NCBI GenBank assembly: GCA_002842205.1
Contig: PHCI01000001.1
Span: 248,001-312,000 of the forward strand
DNA from: Betaproteobacteria bacterium HGW-Betaproteobacteria-3
Lineage (GTDB): Bacteria; Pseudomonadota; Gammaproteobacteria; Burkholderiales; Burkholderiaceae_C
DNA: 64,000 bases
Direction: 5' to 3'
A program made the position numbers and the translations under genes. Under the pieces are notes generated by a model. That model was not told the DNA's origin, searched no databases, and saw nothing but the letters and a program-made list of their open reading frames with translations. This document shows, piece by piece, positions 37,795 through 51,345 of the stretch. The number at the start of each line of letters is the position of its first letter. Position 1 is the stretch's first letter.

Positions 37795-38322
37795 GTGTCC
37801 TTATTTGCCCTGATCGGCCTCCCAGGCTCGGGTAAATCCTCCGTCGGGCGGCAACTCGCGCGGCGGTTGCAACTTTCATTTGTTGATTCAGACCATGTGA
37901 TCGAGCAGCGGCTAGGCTGCTCGATTCGTGAATTCTTTGACCGCGAAGGCGAGGCCCCTTTTCGTGATCTGGAGCAGGCAGTCCTTGATGACCTGACCCG
38001 GACGCACCAGGGCGTTTTGTCCACCGGCGGCGGCAGTGTGCTGCGGCAGGCCAACCGCGAGCATCTTCACCAGCGAGCGCATGTCATCTACCTGCGCTCG
38101 TCGCCCGATGAAATCTTCCGGCGGTTGCGCCACGACGCCAGTCGGCCGTTGCTCCAGGTGGCGGATCCGCTGCAGCGTCTGCGTGACCTTTACGCGGACC
38201 GCGATCCGCTGTACCGGGAGACCGCGCATTTCGTGATCGAAACCGGACGCCCTTCGGTGGCGACGCTGGTCAACATGATCGTGATGCAATTGGAACTGGT
38301 CGGCGCCGTCCCTGGCGGATAA
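37795..38322 (+). CDS. aroK: Shikimate kinase
   Basis: Phosphorylates shikimate in aromatic amino acid biosynthesis. 175 residues, starting GTG. P-loop GLPGSGKSSVGRQ at 8-20, shikimate-binding DSDHVIEQ near 34-41, the FRDLEQ segment, and the STGGGSV loop are all present. It follows pilQ by three bases, and pilQ-aroK-aroB linkage is conserved in beta- and gammaproteobacteria. Confidence 0.95.
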   Translation: MSLFALIGLPGSGKSSVGRQLARRLQLSFVDSDHVIEQRLGCSIREFFDREGEAPFRDLEQAVLDDLTRTHQGVLSTGGGSVLRQANREHLHQRAHVIYLRSSPDEIFRRLRHDASRPLLQVADPLQRLRDLYADRDPLYRETAHFVIETGRPSVATLVNMIVMQLELVGAVPGG

Positions 38323-38330
38323 CCGGGTGG

Positions 38331-38360
38331 GCGGCGCCACTGCGCCGCAGCCTCTAAACT
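38331..38360 (+). promoter_or_regulatory. Hairpin and -10-like box before aroB
   Basis: Perfect hairpin GCGGCG-CCACTG-CGCCGC at 38331-38348, followed by TAAACT at 38355-38360, seven bases before the aroB ATG. This could be an internal, leaderless promoter; no -35 is evident. Confidence 0.35.
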
Positions 38361-38367
38361 CGGGGCC

Positions 38368-39480
38368 ATGCAAACCGCTTTATCTGCCCAGCACGTCCGC
38401 ATTGATCTGGGGGTGCGCAGCTACCCCATTGCCATTGGCGCCGGGCTGATCGACAACCCGCAAACCTGGGCCGGGCTTCCACCCGCCAGTGCGGCGCTGA
38501 TCGTGACCAACACCACGGTGGGCCCGCTTTATGCGCAACGCCTGCAGGCCGCGCTTCAAGCCCATTACCAGGCCGTTCATTGTGTGACCTTGCCCGATGG
38601 CGAGGCTTACAAGACGTGGCAGACGCTCCATCTGATTTTCGACGCGTTGCTCCAGAACGGGTGTGACCGCAAGACCGTGTTGTTCGCGCTGGGCGGCGGC
38701 GTGGTGGGGGACATGGCGGGCTATGCGGCGGCCAGTTACATGCGCGGCGTGCCATTCGTGCAGGTGCCGACCACGCTGCTGGCGCAGGTGGATTCGTCGG
38801 TGGGCGGCAAGACCGGCATCAACCACCCGCTGGGCAAGAACATGATGGGGGCGTTTTACCAACCCGAGCGCGTGGTGTGCGACCTGGACGCACTCAAGAC
38901 CCTGCCCGAGCGTGAACTCAGTGCCGGTCTGGCCGAAGTCATCAAATACGGGCCGATCGCCGACATGGTTTTTTTGCACTGGATCGAAGAGAACCTGGAC
39001 GCCTTGCGGGCCCGTGAGCCCGAGGCGCTGGCGCACGCGGTCAAGCGCAGTTGCGAGATCAAGGCGGGGGTGGTCGGGCAGGACGAGCGCGAAGGCGGCT
39101 TGCGCGCGATCCTGAATTTCGGGCACACGTTCGGCCATGCCATCGAAGCCGGCCTGGGTTATGGGCAGTGGCTGCATGGCGAGGCCGTGGGGTGCGGCAT
39201 GGTGATGGCCGCGGAACTGTCGCACCGTCTTGGGCTGATCGACACGGCGTTGGTGCAGCGCCTGCGGGCACTGGTTCAGCGCGCCGGACTGCCCGTGACC
39301 GGGCCCCGGCTGGCGGAGCAGGACAACGCCGGGCGTTATCTCGCATTGATGCGCGTGGACAAGAAAGCCGAAGGCGGTGAAATCCGGTTTGTGGTGATGG
39401 ACGGGCCGGGTCAGGCGGCCCTGCGCGCGGCGCCTGATGCGCTGGTGCGCGAAGTGATCGACGCTTGCTCTGTCCAATGA
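38368..39480 (+). CDS. aroB: 3-dehydroquinate synthase
   Basis: NAD-dependent cyclisation of DAHP to 3-dehydroquinate, the second shikimate-pathway step. 370 residues. NAD and metal motifs: [35 protein letters not shown] and HGEAVGCGM. It follows aroK by 45 bases. A CR1 copy in reverse orientation lies immediately after its stop, before dgt. Confidence 0.96.
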   Translation: MQTALSAQHVRIDLGVRSYPIAIGAGLIDNPQTWAGLPPASAALIVTNTTVGPLYAQRLQAALQAHYQAVHCVTLPDGEAYKTWQTLHLIFDALLQNGCDRKTVLFALGGGVVGDMAGYAAASYMRGVPFVQVPTTLLAQVDSSVGGKTGINHPLGKNMMGAFYQPERVVCDLDALKTLPERELSAGLAEVIKYGPIADMVFLHWIEENLDALRAREPEALAHAVKRSCEIKAGVVGQDEREGGLRAILNFGHTFGHAIEAGLGYGQWLHGEAVGCGMVMAAELSHRLGLIDTALVQRLRALVQRAGLPVTGPRLAEQDNAGRYLALMRVDKKAEGGEIRFVVMDGPGQAALRAAPDALVREVIDACSVQ

Positions 39481-39496
39481 ACATCAATTACTATGT

Positions 39497-39553
39497 TAAT
39501 AGTAGCTAACTATATATATCTGACGGGGGCTAAGGGCTGATTTGATCGATAAA
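39497..39553 (-). repeat. CR1 repeat, copy 6 (reverse orientation)
   Basis: AGTAGCTAAC, then TGACGGGGGCTAAGGGC, then GATTTGATCGATAAAATC: the reverse complement of the CR1 pattern. It spans the whole aroB-dgt spacer and includes the TTG used as the dgt start. Confidence 0.78.
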
Positions 39554-40705
39554 ATCGAGAATCTGGCGGGTTTCGCCTGCCATGCGGCACAGTCGCGCGG
39601 GCGGCGCCATCCCGAGCCCGACGCACCGACGCGCACGGCGTTCCAGCGCGACCGCGATCGCATCGTCCACTCCACGGCCTTTCGTCGGCTGGTCTACAAG
39701 ACGCAGGTTTTCCTGAACCATGAAGGCGACCTGTTCCGCACGCGGTTGACCCATTCGCTTGAAGTGGCGCAACTTGCACGGTCGATCGCGCGCGCGCTGC
39801 GCCTCAATGAAGACCTGGTCGAAGCCATCGCGCTGGCGCACGATCTGGGGCATACCCCGTTTGGGCATGCGGGGCAGGATGCGCTGAATCAGTGCATGGC
39901 CACGCACATGGACGAATGGGGGGGCTTCGAGCACAACCTGCAAAGCCTGCGCGTGGTCGATGCGCTGGAAGAGCGTTACCCGCAATACGATGGCCTGAAT
40001 CTCACGTTCGAAACGCGCGAAGGCATCCTCAAACATTGCGCGCGTCGCAACGCCGAACATCTGGAAGCCCTGGAGCCCGGCGGCGTCGGTCGGCGCTTTC
40101 TGGACCGGACCCAACCCTCGCTCGAAGCGCAGCTGTGCAACCTGGCCGATGAAATTGCCTACAACGCCCACGACATTGACGACGGCGTGCGCTCCGGCCT
40201 GATCACGATGGAGCAGTTGCAAGCGGTGCCCCTGTTCGATGGATTCCACCGGCAGGCATTGGCCGAGCATCCCGGGCTTCAGGGGCGCCGCGTGCTTTTC
40301 GAAGCCATCCGGCGCATGCTGAGCGCGCAGGTGTACGACGTGATCGATGCCACTCAAGGCATGCTCCAGAAGGTGCAGCCCGTCACGGCGGACGATGTCA
40401 GACGTCATGCGCCCATGGTTTGCTTCAGTCATGCCATGCGCGAAAATTCGTCGATGTTGAAGACGTTTTTGCTGTCGAATCTGTACCGGCATCCGCAAGT
40501 CACGCAAACCACCCAGCAGGCGCAGCAGGTGGTGCGCGAGCTGTTCGCTGCGTACCTGGCCGATCCGAACGAAATGCAGGCGGGTTTCGCAGCGCGTTCG
40601 GACATGTCGCGTGCCCGCGTGGTGGCGGATTACATTGCCGGCATGACCGACCGGTTTGCCGCGCGAGAGCATGAGCGGCTCAGCGGCCGCAGGCTGCTGG
40701 CATGA
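39542..40705 (+). CDS. dgt: Deoxyguanosinetriphosphate triphosphohydrolase-like protein
   Basis: HD-domain dNTP triphosphohydrolase family, 387 residues. Metal-binding motifs THSLEVAQ, HDLGHTPFGH (HD pair near 100) and DEIAYNAHDID are intact. The only available start is TTG 39542, inside a CR1 repeat; no ATG occurs in frame until well inside the HD domain. The first residues (IDKIENLAG) come from the repeat edge, so the original start has probably been replaced. Its stop overlaps the next start (ATGA). Confidence 0.92.
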   Translation: MIDKIENLAGFACHAAQSRGRRHPEPDAPTRTAFQRDRDRIVHSTAFRRLVYKTQVFLNHEGDLFRTRLTHSLEVAQLARSIARALRLNEDLVEAIALAHDLGHTPFGHAGQDALNQCMATHMDEWGGFEHNLQSLRVVDALEERYPQYDGLNLTFETREGILKHCARRNAEHLEALEPGGVGRRFLDRTQPSLEAQLCNLADEIAYNAHDIDDGVRSGLITMEQLQAVPLFDGFHRQALAEHPGLQGRRVLFEAIRRMLSAQVYDVIDATQGMLQKVQPVTADDVRRHAPMVCFSHAMRENSSMLKTFLLSNLYRHPQVTQTTQQAQQVVRELFAAYLADPNEMQAGFAARSDMSRARVVADYIAGMTDRFAAREHERLSGRRLLA

Positions 40706-41367
40706 ACACAGCGCCAGACCGCCCCAGTCAAGTTTGCGCCGTAGCCCCTCAGGGCGACGGTACTCCAGTGAGCCCTCGCGATCACGCCACCTGCCACAAC
40801 ACCGTGTTGAACGATACCCGGCGCTGGCTGGAGCGCGCCGTGATCGGCCTGAATCTGTGTCCGTTTGCCAAGGCGGTGGTTGTCAAGGACCAGGTGCGTT
40901 TGCGGGTGAGTCTGGCCCGTGATCCTGCGGATTTGCTGCAGCACTTGATCGCCGAACTCCAGGCACTGGACGCAGCCGACCCGCAAGCACGCGACACCAC
41001 ACTATTGGTCGCGCCGCACTGCCTGCAGGATTTTCTGGATTTCAACGACTTTCTGGCCCAGGCGGACGAGGCCCTGCGCTCGCTGGACCTGGAGGGCGTT
41101 CTGCAGATTGCCAGCTTTCACCCGCAATACCAGTTTGCCGGCACTGCACCGGACGACATCACCAACTGCACCAACCGCGCACCGTATCCCACGCTGCATC
41201 TGCTGCGAGAATCCAGCATCGACCGCGCCGTGGCGGTTTTCCCCGCCGCCGAAGCGATTTTCGAAACCAACATGACCACGCTCGAAACGCTGGGCCACGC
41301 GGGCTGGCGCGCCTTGGATGTCGGCGCCACCCCAGAACCCACTGAAACGCCCCAAAGGCAACCATGA
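40702..41367 (+). CDS. DUF1415 family protein
   Basis: 221 residues of unknown function, matching the DUF1415 family. Conserved NTRRWLERAVIGLNLCPFAK near 39-58, a HCLQDFLDFNDFL segment, and NRAPYPTLHLLRE are visible. No signal peptide or membrane helix, so cytosolic. The CPFAK Cys and nearby charged residues are conserved in the family, but no activity is established. It is translationally coupled to dgt (ATGA) and to the methyltransferase (ATGA). Confidence 0.82.
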   Translation: MNTAPDRPSQVCAVAPQGDGTPVSPRDHATCHNTVLNDTRRWLERAVIGLNLCPFAKAVVVKDQVRLRVSLARDPADLLQHLIAELQALDAADPQARDTTLLVAPHCLQDFLDFNDFLAQADEALRSLDLEGVLQIASFHPQYQFAGTAPDDITNCTNRAPYPTLHLLRESSIDRAVAVFPAAEAIFETNMTTLETLGHAGWRALDVGATPEPTETPQRQP

Positions 41368-42335
41368 AGCGCCAACCCGGATCAAAAACCAGGGGCTCTG
41401 CCGGCGCTGTGTCCGATGTCGGTCGGGCGGGTGCCGGTGCTGCCGCCACCACGCCCCATCCTGCGGCATCCGAGATCCGCCCGGGCCAATCGGTGGAATT
41501 GCTCAAAGCGTTGCACATCCTCACCCGCGACGGCAAACTCAACCAGGACTCGCGCCGCAAGCTCAAGCAGGTTTATCACCTCTACCACTTCGTCGAAAAG
41601 CTGCTGGATGCGCTGCCGCCCGTGGTGCTGGACGCCCCGGACGCGACCGGGGCCAAGCCGCGTGGCATCACGCTGGCCGATCACGGTGCGGGCAAGTCCT
41701 ACTTGGGCTTCATCATTTACGACCTGTATTTCAAGGCGCGGGAAGCCGGGCACATCTACGGAATCGAGACACGTTCGGAGCTGGTGGAGAAGTCCCGCGC
41801 GCTGGCCCATGAACTCGGATTCGGGCGCATGAGCTTTCTCAATCTCTCGGTGGCCGAGTCGGCGAAATCAAGCGAACTTCCGGAGCAAATCGATGTGGTG
41901 ACCGCGCTGCACGCCTGCGACACGGCCACCGACGACGCCATTGCCTTCGGCCTGCAAAAACACGCAAAGGCCATGGTGATCGTGCCGTGTTGCCAGGCTG
42001 AAGTGGCGGCATGCCTGCGCCAACACAAGGCGTTGAACCTGGCCCGCACACCGCTGGCCGAGCTCTGGCGGCACCCGCTGCACACGCGTGAACTGGGCAG
42101 CCAACTCACCAACGTTTTGCGTTGTCTTTACCTTGAAGCTAACGGCTACAGCGTGACCGTGACCGAACTGGTGGGGTGGGAGCACAGCCTGAAAAATGAG
42201 CTCATCATCGCCACCTGGACCGGGCAAAAAAAACGCAGCGCCGCCGATCGATTGCGGGCGGTGTTGCAAGAGTTTGGTTTGGAGACGCTGGCGCAAACGC
42301 GCTTTCCGCTGAAAGACGCGGCCATGCCTACCTGA
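41364..42335 (+). CDS. SAM-dependent methyltransferase (Methyltransf_32-like)
   Basis: 323 residues. The SAM-binding motif I is DHGAGKSYLGFIIYDLYF (about 111-128), with acidic motif YGIETRSELVEKS and VVTALHACDTATDDAI after it. IVPCCQAEV is also characteristic. This family includes tRNA and protein methyltransferases; the substrate here is unknown. The first 40 residues are low-complexity, Ala/Gly-rich. It is the last gene of the dgt-DUF1415 unit, and the RAYT element follows 50 bases later. Confidence 0.85.
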   Translation: MKRQPGSKTRGSAGAVSDVGRAGAGAAATTPHPAASEIRPGQSVELLKALHILTRDGKLNQDSRRKLKQVYHLYHFVEKLLDALPPVVLDAPDATGAKPRGITLADHGAGKSYLGFIIYDLYFKAREAGHIYGIETRSELVEKSRALAHELGFGRMSFLNLSVAESAKSSELPEQIDVVTALHACDTATDDAIAFGLQKHAKAMVIVPCCQAEVAACLRQHKALNLARTPLAELWRHPLHTRELGSQLTNVLRCLYLEANGYSVTVTELVGWEHSLKNELIIATWTGQKKRSAADRLRAVLQEFGLETLAQTRFPLKDAAMPT

Positions 42336-42371
42336 CAGCCAGGGGGCGCTTGCCATTGAGGCTTGAGAAAC

Positions 42372-42391
42372 CACTAATCGGCACTAATCGG
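42372..42391. repeat. Tandem 10-base direct repeat at RAYT left end
   Basis: CACTAATCGG occurs twice in direct succession, the second copy running into the left inverted repeat of the RAYT element. It may be a by-product of insertion. Confidence 0.6.
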
Positions 42392-42437
42392 GGTCAGATT
42401 CCAATTATCATGAGCCTTCACTGCCTTTGATTGCCCT

Positions 42438-43163
42438 ATGGCCCGCCTGCCCCGTTTGACCATTCCCGGTTACCCGCACCATGTCATCCAGCGCGGCAAC
42501 AACCGAGAGCCCATCTTTTCCAGCCCGGCGGACTGCGAGTTCATGCTGGCACTGCTGGCTGAAAATGCGCGGAAATTTGAGATCAGCATTCACGCCTACG
42601 TGCTGATGACCAATCACTTTCATCTTTTGGTCACACCCGATACGGCCAACGGACTGCCGCACATGATGCAGGCGGTGGGGCGCCGCTACGTGCGTTACTT
42701 CAACGACGGGCACGGCCGCAGCGGCACATTGTGGGAAGGGCGCTACAAGTCGACCTTGATCCAGACCGACCGCTATTTGCTCGCCTGCATGGCCTACATT
42801 GACCTCAATCCTGTGCGCGCGGGGATGGTGGCCGAAGCGCGCGGCTATCCCTGGTCAAGTCATGGTCACTATGTGGGCCTGCGTCGCGACAAACTGGTCA
42901 CGCCGCACGCGCTTTATTGGGAACTGGGCAATACGCCATTTGCGCGTGAAGCCGCGTACGCTGAATTGGTGCATTCCGGCCTGACTGCGCAGCAGTTGAC
43001 CGACTTGACGCAGTCCGCCTTGTATGGATGGGCACTTGGGGAGCCCGAATTTGTGGCTCATCTCCAAAACCACACCGAACGACGAATGAGCAAGGCCTCC
43101 GCAGGGCGACCACGCGAGGCATCAAGAATCAATGGAAAAAGTGCCATAAGTCCCCGTCAATAG
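42438..43163 (+). CDS. REP-associated tyrosine transposase (RAYT, IS200-like Y1)
   Basis: 241 residues. HUH motif in MTNHFHLLVTP (His-X-His near 63-65), the MMQAVGRRYVRYFN segment with the candidate catalytic Tyr, and GRSGTLWEGRYKS, all diagnostic of RAYTs. Single-domain transposases of this type cut and join REP sequences. The last nine codons (KSAISPRQ and stop) are supplied by a CR1 copy, so the native C-terminus is lost and activity is uncertain. Confidence 0.92.
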   Translation: MARLPRLTIPGYPHHVIQRGNNREPIFSSPADCEFMLALLAENARKFEISIHAYVLMTNHFHLLVTPDTANGLPHMMQAVGRRYVRYFNDGHGRSGTLWEGRYKSTLIQTDRYLLACMAYIDLNPVRAGMVAEARGYPWSSHGHYVGLRRDKLVTPHALYWELGNTPFAREAAYAELVHSGLTAQQLTDLTQSALYGWALGEPEFVAHLQNHTERRMSKASAGRPREASRINGKSAISPRQ

Positions 43164-43180
43164 GAATTTGTTCGCTATGA
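43130..43180 (+). repeat. CR1 repeat, copy 7
   Basis: TGGAAAAAGTGCCATAAGTC, CCCGTCAATAGG, TTTGTTCGCTATG. It overlaps the 3' end of the RAYT gene and lies inside the RAYT inverted repeats. Confidence 0.8.
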
Positions 43181-43256
43181 ATTTAGATATGTCCCTCATT
43201 TAAATGAAGAGTATTTCTTGGTCAGATAATTGGAATCTGACCCCAATTATTTTGCT

Positions 43257-43272
43257 TGGCATTGTTGTTGCA
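43257..43272 (+). promoter_or_regulatory. Sigma-54 (-24/-12) promoter of gltBD
   Basis: TGGCAT-TGTTG-TTGCA: GG at 43258-43259 and GC at 43270-43271, separated by exactly ten bases, matches the RpoN consensus TGGCAC-N5-TTGCA at nearly every position. Predicted transcription start is near 43283, about 32 bases before the gltB ATG. RpoN control fits nitrogen-regulated glutamate synthase. No NtrC-type site is seen between it and the RAYT right end nine bases upstream. Confidence 0.75.
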
Positions 43273-43314
43273 CTGCACTATCCTCAGTGTCCCTGCGAAA
43301 ACTAGGAGTGCGCC

Positions 43315-48048
<4,734 letters not shown>

Positions 48049-48080
48049 ACGTACAGCAAGTCACAGAATCAGGACAGAAC

Positions 48081-49547
48081 ATGGGAAAAGTCACCGGCTT
48101 CATGGAATACGAACGCCTCGAAGAGGGCTACAAGCCCGTCGGGGAGCGCGTCAAGCATTACAAGGAATTCGTGATTGGCCTGGATGATCAGCAGGCCAAG
48201 ATCCAGAGCGCGCGCTGCATGGACTGCGGCACGCCGTTTTGCAACAACGGCTGCCCGGTCAACAACATCATTCCCGACTTTAACGACCTGGTCTACCAAG
48301 GCGACTGGAAGAACGCGATCACGGTGCTGCACAGCACCAACAACTTTCCGGAATTCACCGGCCGGATCTGCCCGGCGCCCTGCGAGGCGGCCTGCACACT
48401 GAACGTGAACGATGACGCGGTCGGCATCAAATCGATCGAGCACGCGATCATTGACCGCGCGTGGGCCGAAGGCTGGGTCAAGCCGCAGGTGCCCTTGCAC
48501 AAAACCGGCAAGAAGGTTGCCGTGGTCGGCTCGGGCCCGGCCGGCATGGCGGCCGCGCAGCAACTGGCGCGTGTGGGCCATTCGGTGACGCTGTTCGAAA
48601 AGAATGACCGCGTGGGCGGCCTGCTTCGCTACGGCATTCCCGACTTCAAGATGGAGAAGACGCACATCGACCGGCGCGTCGAGCAGATGAAGGCCGAGGG
48701 CGTGGAGTTCCGCACCGGCGTCATGGTGGGCAACCTGCCCAAGGACAGCAAGGTCACCAACTGGGCCAGGGAGGCGGTCACCCCGGCTCAACTTCAGAAG
48801 GAGTTCGACGCGATCATCCTGACCGGCGGCGCCGAGCAATCCCGCGACCTTCCAGTCCCGGGGCGCGAGCTGGACGGCATCCATTTCGCGATGGAATTCC
48901 TCCCGCAGCAGAACAAGGTGAACGCCGGTGACAAGGTCAAAGGGCAATTGCGCGCCGATGGCAAGCACGTGATCGTGATCGGGGGGGGTGACACCGGTTC
49001 CGACTGCGTGGGCACCAGCAACCGGCACGGCGCGGTGAGCGTGACCCAGTTCGAACTGCTGCCCGAGCCGCCCGAACAAGAGAACAAGCCCCTGGTCTGG
49101 CCCTACTGGCCGATCAAACTGCGCACCAGTTCCAGTCATGAGGAAGGCTGCGAGCGGGAGTTCGCGATCTCCACGAAAGAATTCCTGGGTGAAAAGGGAA
49201 AAGTCACGGGGTTGAAGACGGTACGCGTCGAATGGAACAACGGCAAGATGACGGAAGTCGCAGGCAGCGAGCAGATCCTGAAGGCTGATCTGGTGCTGCT
49301 GGCCATGGGGTTCGTGGCGCCCGTGGGCTCCGTGCTGGACGGCTTTGCCGTGGAGAAGGATGCGCGCGGCAACGCCAGAGCAAGCACTGACTTCGAGGGC
49401 GGTTATGCGACCAACGTGCCCAAGGTGTTCGCGGCCGGTGACATGCGCCGGGGGCAGTCACTGGTGGTCTGGGCGATCCGCGAAGGTCGTCAAGCGGCTC
49501 GTGCCGTGGACGAATTCCTGATGGGATACAGCGACCTGCCGCGTTGA
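48081..49547 (+). CDS. gltD: Glutamate synthase small subunit
   Basis: Flavoprotein that passes electrons from NADPH to GltB. 488 residues. N-terminal Cys motifs for 4Fe-4S clusters ([17 protein letters not shown] and CPAPCEAAC), FAD-binding [14 protein letters not shown] near 152, and NADPH-binding GGGDTGSDC. Start 48081 gives the family N-terminus [12 protein letters not shown]; the longer upstream frame is antisense-like overlap with gltB. Co-transcribed with gltB. Confidence 0.96.
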   Translation: MGKVTGFMEYERLEEGYKPVGERVKHYKEFVIGLDDQQAKIQSARCMDCGTPFCNNGCPVNNIIPDFNDLVYQGDWKNAITVLHSTNNFPEFTGRICPAPCEAACTLNVNDDAVGIKSIEHAIIDRAWAEGWVKPQVPLHKTGKKVAVVGSGPAGMAAAQQLARVGHSVTLFEKNDRVGGLLRYGIPDFKMEKTHIDRRVEQMKAEGVEFRTGVMVGNLPKDSKVTNWAREAVTPAQLQKEFDAIILTGGAEQSRDLPVPGRELDGIHFAMEFLPQQNKVNAGDKVKGQLRADGKHVIVIGGGDTGSDCVGTSNRHGAVSVTQFELLPEPPEQENKPLVWPYWPIKLRTSSSHEEGCEREFAISTKEFLGEKGKVTGLKTVRVEWNNGKMTEVAGSEQILKADLVLLAMGFVAPVGSVLDGFAVEKDARGNARASTDFEGGYATNVPKVFAAGDMRRGQSLVVWAIREGRQAARAVDEFLMGYSDLPR

Positions 49548-49623
49548 ACCCCCGGATCAGAGGGAAAATGCCCGGAGTGGGTCGCTTTGCCGGGGTCGAG
49601 GGGCAAGGCCCGCCTTTTTCACT

Positions 49624-49662
49624 TATTATTCACAGGCCGGACATGTTCCGGCTTTTCTATTT
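49624..49662 (+). promoter_or_regulatory. 5' hairpin / terminator-like structure before mlaF
   Basis: TATTAT at 49624-49629 could be a -10 box. It is followed by the hairpin GCCGGA-CATGT-TCCGGC (49636-49652) and TTTTCTATTT, which ends just before the mlaF ATG. It may terminate gltBD or form the 5' end of the mla message. Confidence 0.5.
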
Positions 49663-49664
49663 CA

Positions 49665-50498
49665 ATGGATCCCGTCCCCACCTCTGCCGTCATCGAATTG
49701 CGCAACCTCAGCTTTGGCTATGGGGAGCGTCTCATTCTGGACAACATTTCGCTGACGGTGCCGCGCGGCAAGGTGACGGCGCTCATGGGCGCGTCGGGCG
49801 GGGGCAAGACCACGGTGCTCAAGCTGGTGGGGGGGCAGATCCATGCCCAGAGCGGTGAAATCTGGTTTGACGGCGAAAAGATCAGTGGCCTGGACCAGGC
49901 CGGCTGGTATGTGGCACGGCAACGCATGGGCATGCTGTTCCAGATGGGGGCGTTGTTTACCGATCTCAGTGTTTTTGACAACGTTGCATTTCCGCTGCGC
50001 GAGCAAACCGATCTGGACGAAGCGCTGATCCGTGACATTGTGCTCATGAAGCTCAATGCCGTGGGGCTGCGTGGCGCGCGCGATCTCATGCCGCGCGAGG
50101 TGTCTGGCGGAATGGCGCGGCGTGTGGCGCTGGCCCGCGCCATGGCGCTGGACCCCGAACTGGTCATGTACGATGAGCCTTTTGCGGGGCTGGACCCGAT
50201 CTCGCTGGGCACAGCGGCCCGGCTGATACGCCAGCTCAATGACGCATTGGGCATCACCAGCATCGTCGTGTCGCATGATCTGGACGAAACTTTTGGCATC
50301 GCGGACCACGTCATCATTCTCGCGAACGGACATGTTGCCGCTCAGGGGGCGCCAGACGAAGTGCGTCACAGCACCGATCCGCTGATCCGTCAGTTTGTAA
50401 ACGCCTTGCCCGACGGCCCGGTGCGATTCCACTATCCCGGCGTTTCCGTCGAAGAGGATTTTGGGGGCCGGATGGCCCGCGGGAGTGCGCCGCGGTGA
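49665..50498 (+). CDS. mlaF: Phospholipid ABC transporter ATPase MlaF
   Basis: Cytoplasmic ATPase of the Mla system that maintains outer-membrane lipid asymmetry. 277 residues. Walker [10 protein letters not shown] at 42-50, signature SGGMARR, Walker [15 protein letters not shown] 49665 gives the family N-terminus ([14 protein letters not shown]); it has no Shine-Dalgarno sequence, and a hairpin ends 13 bases before it. First gene of mlaFEDACB. Its stop overlaps mlaE (GTGA). Confidence 0.95.
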   Translation: MDPVPTSAVIELRNLSFGYGERLILDNISLTVPRGKVTALMGASGGGKTTVLKLVGGQIHAQSGEIWFDGEKISGLDQAGWYVARQRMGMLFQMGALFTDLSVFDNVAFPLREQTDLDEALIRDIVLMKLNAVGLRGARDLMPREVSGGMARRVALARAMALDPELVMYDEPFAGLDPISLGTAARLIRQLNDALGITSIVVSHDLDETFGIADHVIILANGHVAAQGAPDEVRHSTDPLIRQFVNALPDGPVRFHYPGVSVEEDFGGRMARGSAPR

Positions 50499-51277
50499 GC
50501 TGGTACAAACCATCCGACGTGGGTTTTGCCATCCGGTGCAAGTTGGCCGAGATCGGCCACGGGGCGCGGCTGTTCGTGCGCCTTGTGGCGCTGTTGGGTG
50601 CGACGTTCCGTCGTTTCGGCCTGGTGCGCGACCAGATCCATTTCCTGGGCAACTATTCGCTTTCGATCATTGCCGTGTCGGGATTGTTTGTGGGGTTTGT
50701 GCTGGCGTTGCAGGGCTACTACACCTTGCAGCGTTATGGTTCGGCAGAGGCATTGGGCCTGCTGGTGGCCTTGAGCCTGGTGCGTGAACTGGGCCCTGTG
50801 GTCACGGCACTCCTGTTTGCCGGGCGGGCGGGCACATCGTTGACGGCCGAAATCGGTTTGATGAAAGCGGGCGAACAACTCAGTGCCATGGAAATGATGG
50901 CGGTTGACCCGGTGCGCCGCATTCTCGCCCCACGGTTCTGGGCCGGCGTGATCACCATGCCGCTGCTTGCTGCGGTGTTCAGTGCCGTGGGCATCATTGG
51001 AGGCTGGGCCGTGGGGGTGTTGATGATTGGCATCGATCCCGGGTCGTTCTGGAGCCAGATGCAGGACGGCGTGGATGTCTGGCGCGACGTGGGCAACGGC
51101 GTGGTCAAGAGCATGGTGTTCGGATTGACGGTGACTTTCGTGGCGGTGTTGCAGGGGTTTGAGGCGCAGCCCACCCCGGAAGGCGTGTCCCGCGCAACCA
51201 CCCGAACCGTCGTGGTGGCGTCCCTGGCCGTGCTGGGTCTGGATTTCATCCTGACGGCCATGATGTTCAGTATTTGA
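50495..51277 (+). CDS. mlaE: Phospholipid ABC transporter permease MlaE
   Basis: Inner-membrane permease of 260 residues with five or six membrane helices and the conserved [17 protein letters not shown] and [12 protein letters not shown]-type segments (here [13 protein letters not shown]). It begins with GTG overlapping the mlaF stop. It forms the core of the MlaFEDB complex. Confidence 0.95.
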   Translation: MSWYKPSDVGFAIRCKLAEIGHGARLFVRLVALLGATFRRFGLVRDQIHFLGNYSLSIIAVSGLFVGFVLALQGYYTLQRYGSAEALGLLVALSLVRELGPVVTALLFAGRAGTSLTAEIGLMKAGEQLSAMEMMAVDPVRRILAPRFWAGVITMPLLAAVFSAVGIIGGWAVGVLMIGIDPGSFWSQMQDGVDVWRDVGNGVVKSMVFGLTVTFVAVLQGFEAQPTPEGVSRATTRTVVVASLAVLGLDFILTAMMFSI

Positions 51278-51345
51278 AACTTTGCGGTGAAATCTGTGTC
51301 CACACCAGACAAGAGTCGACCCGCGGACCAATGAAGGAGAGGGAG

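Larger units (their letters stand above)
42386..43248. mobile_element. RAYT element bounded by 24-base inverted repeats
   Basis: Left end 42386-42409 (AATCGGGGTCAGATTCC, then AATTATC) and right end 43225-43248 are inverted copies differing at one position. Between them lies a single-strand-transposase-type gene. No target duplication is evident, as expected for Y1 enzymes. A CR1 copy lies inside the element, so the element is old or CR1 is mobile. It separates the methyltransferase gene from gltB. Confidence 0.85.
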
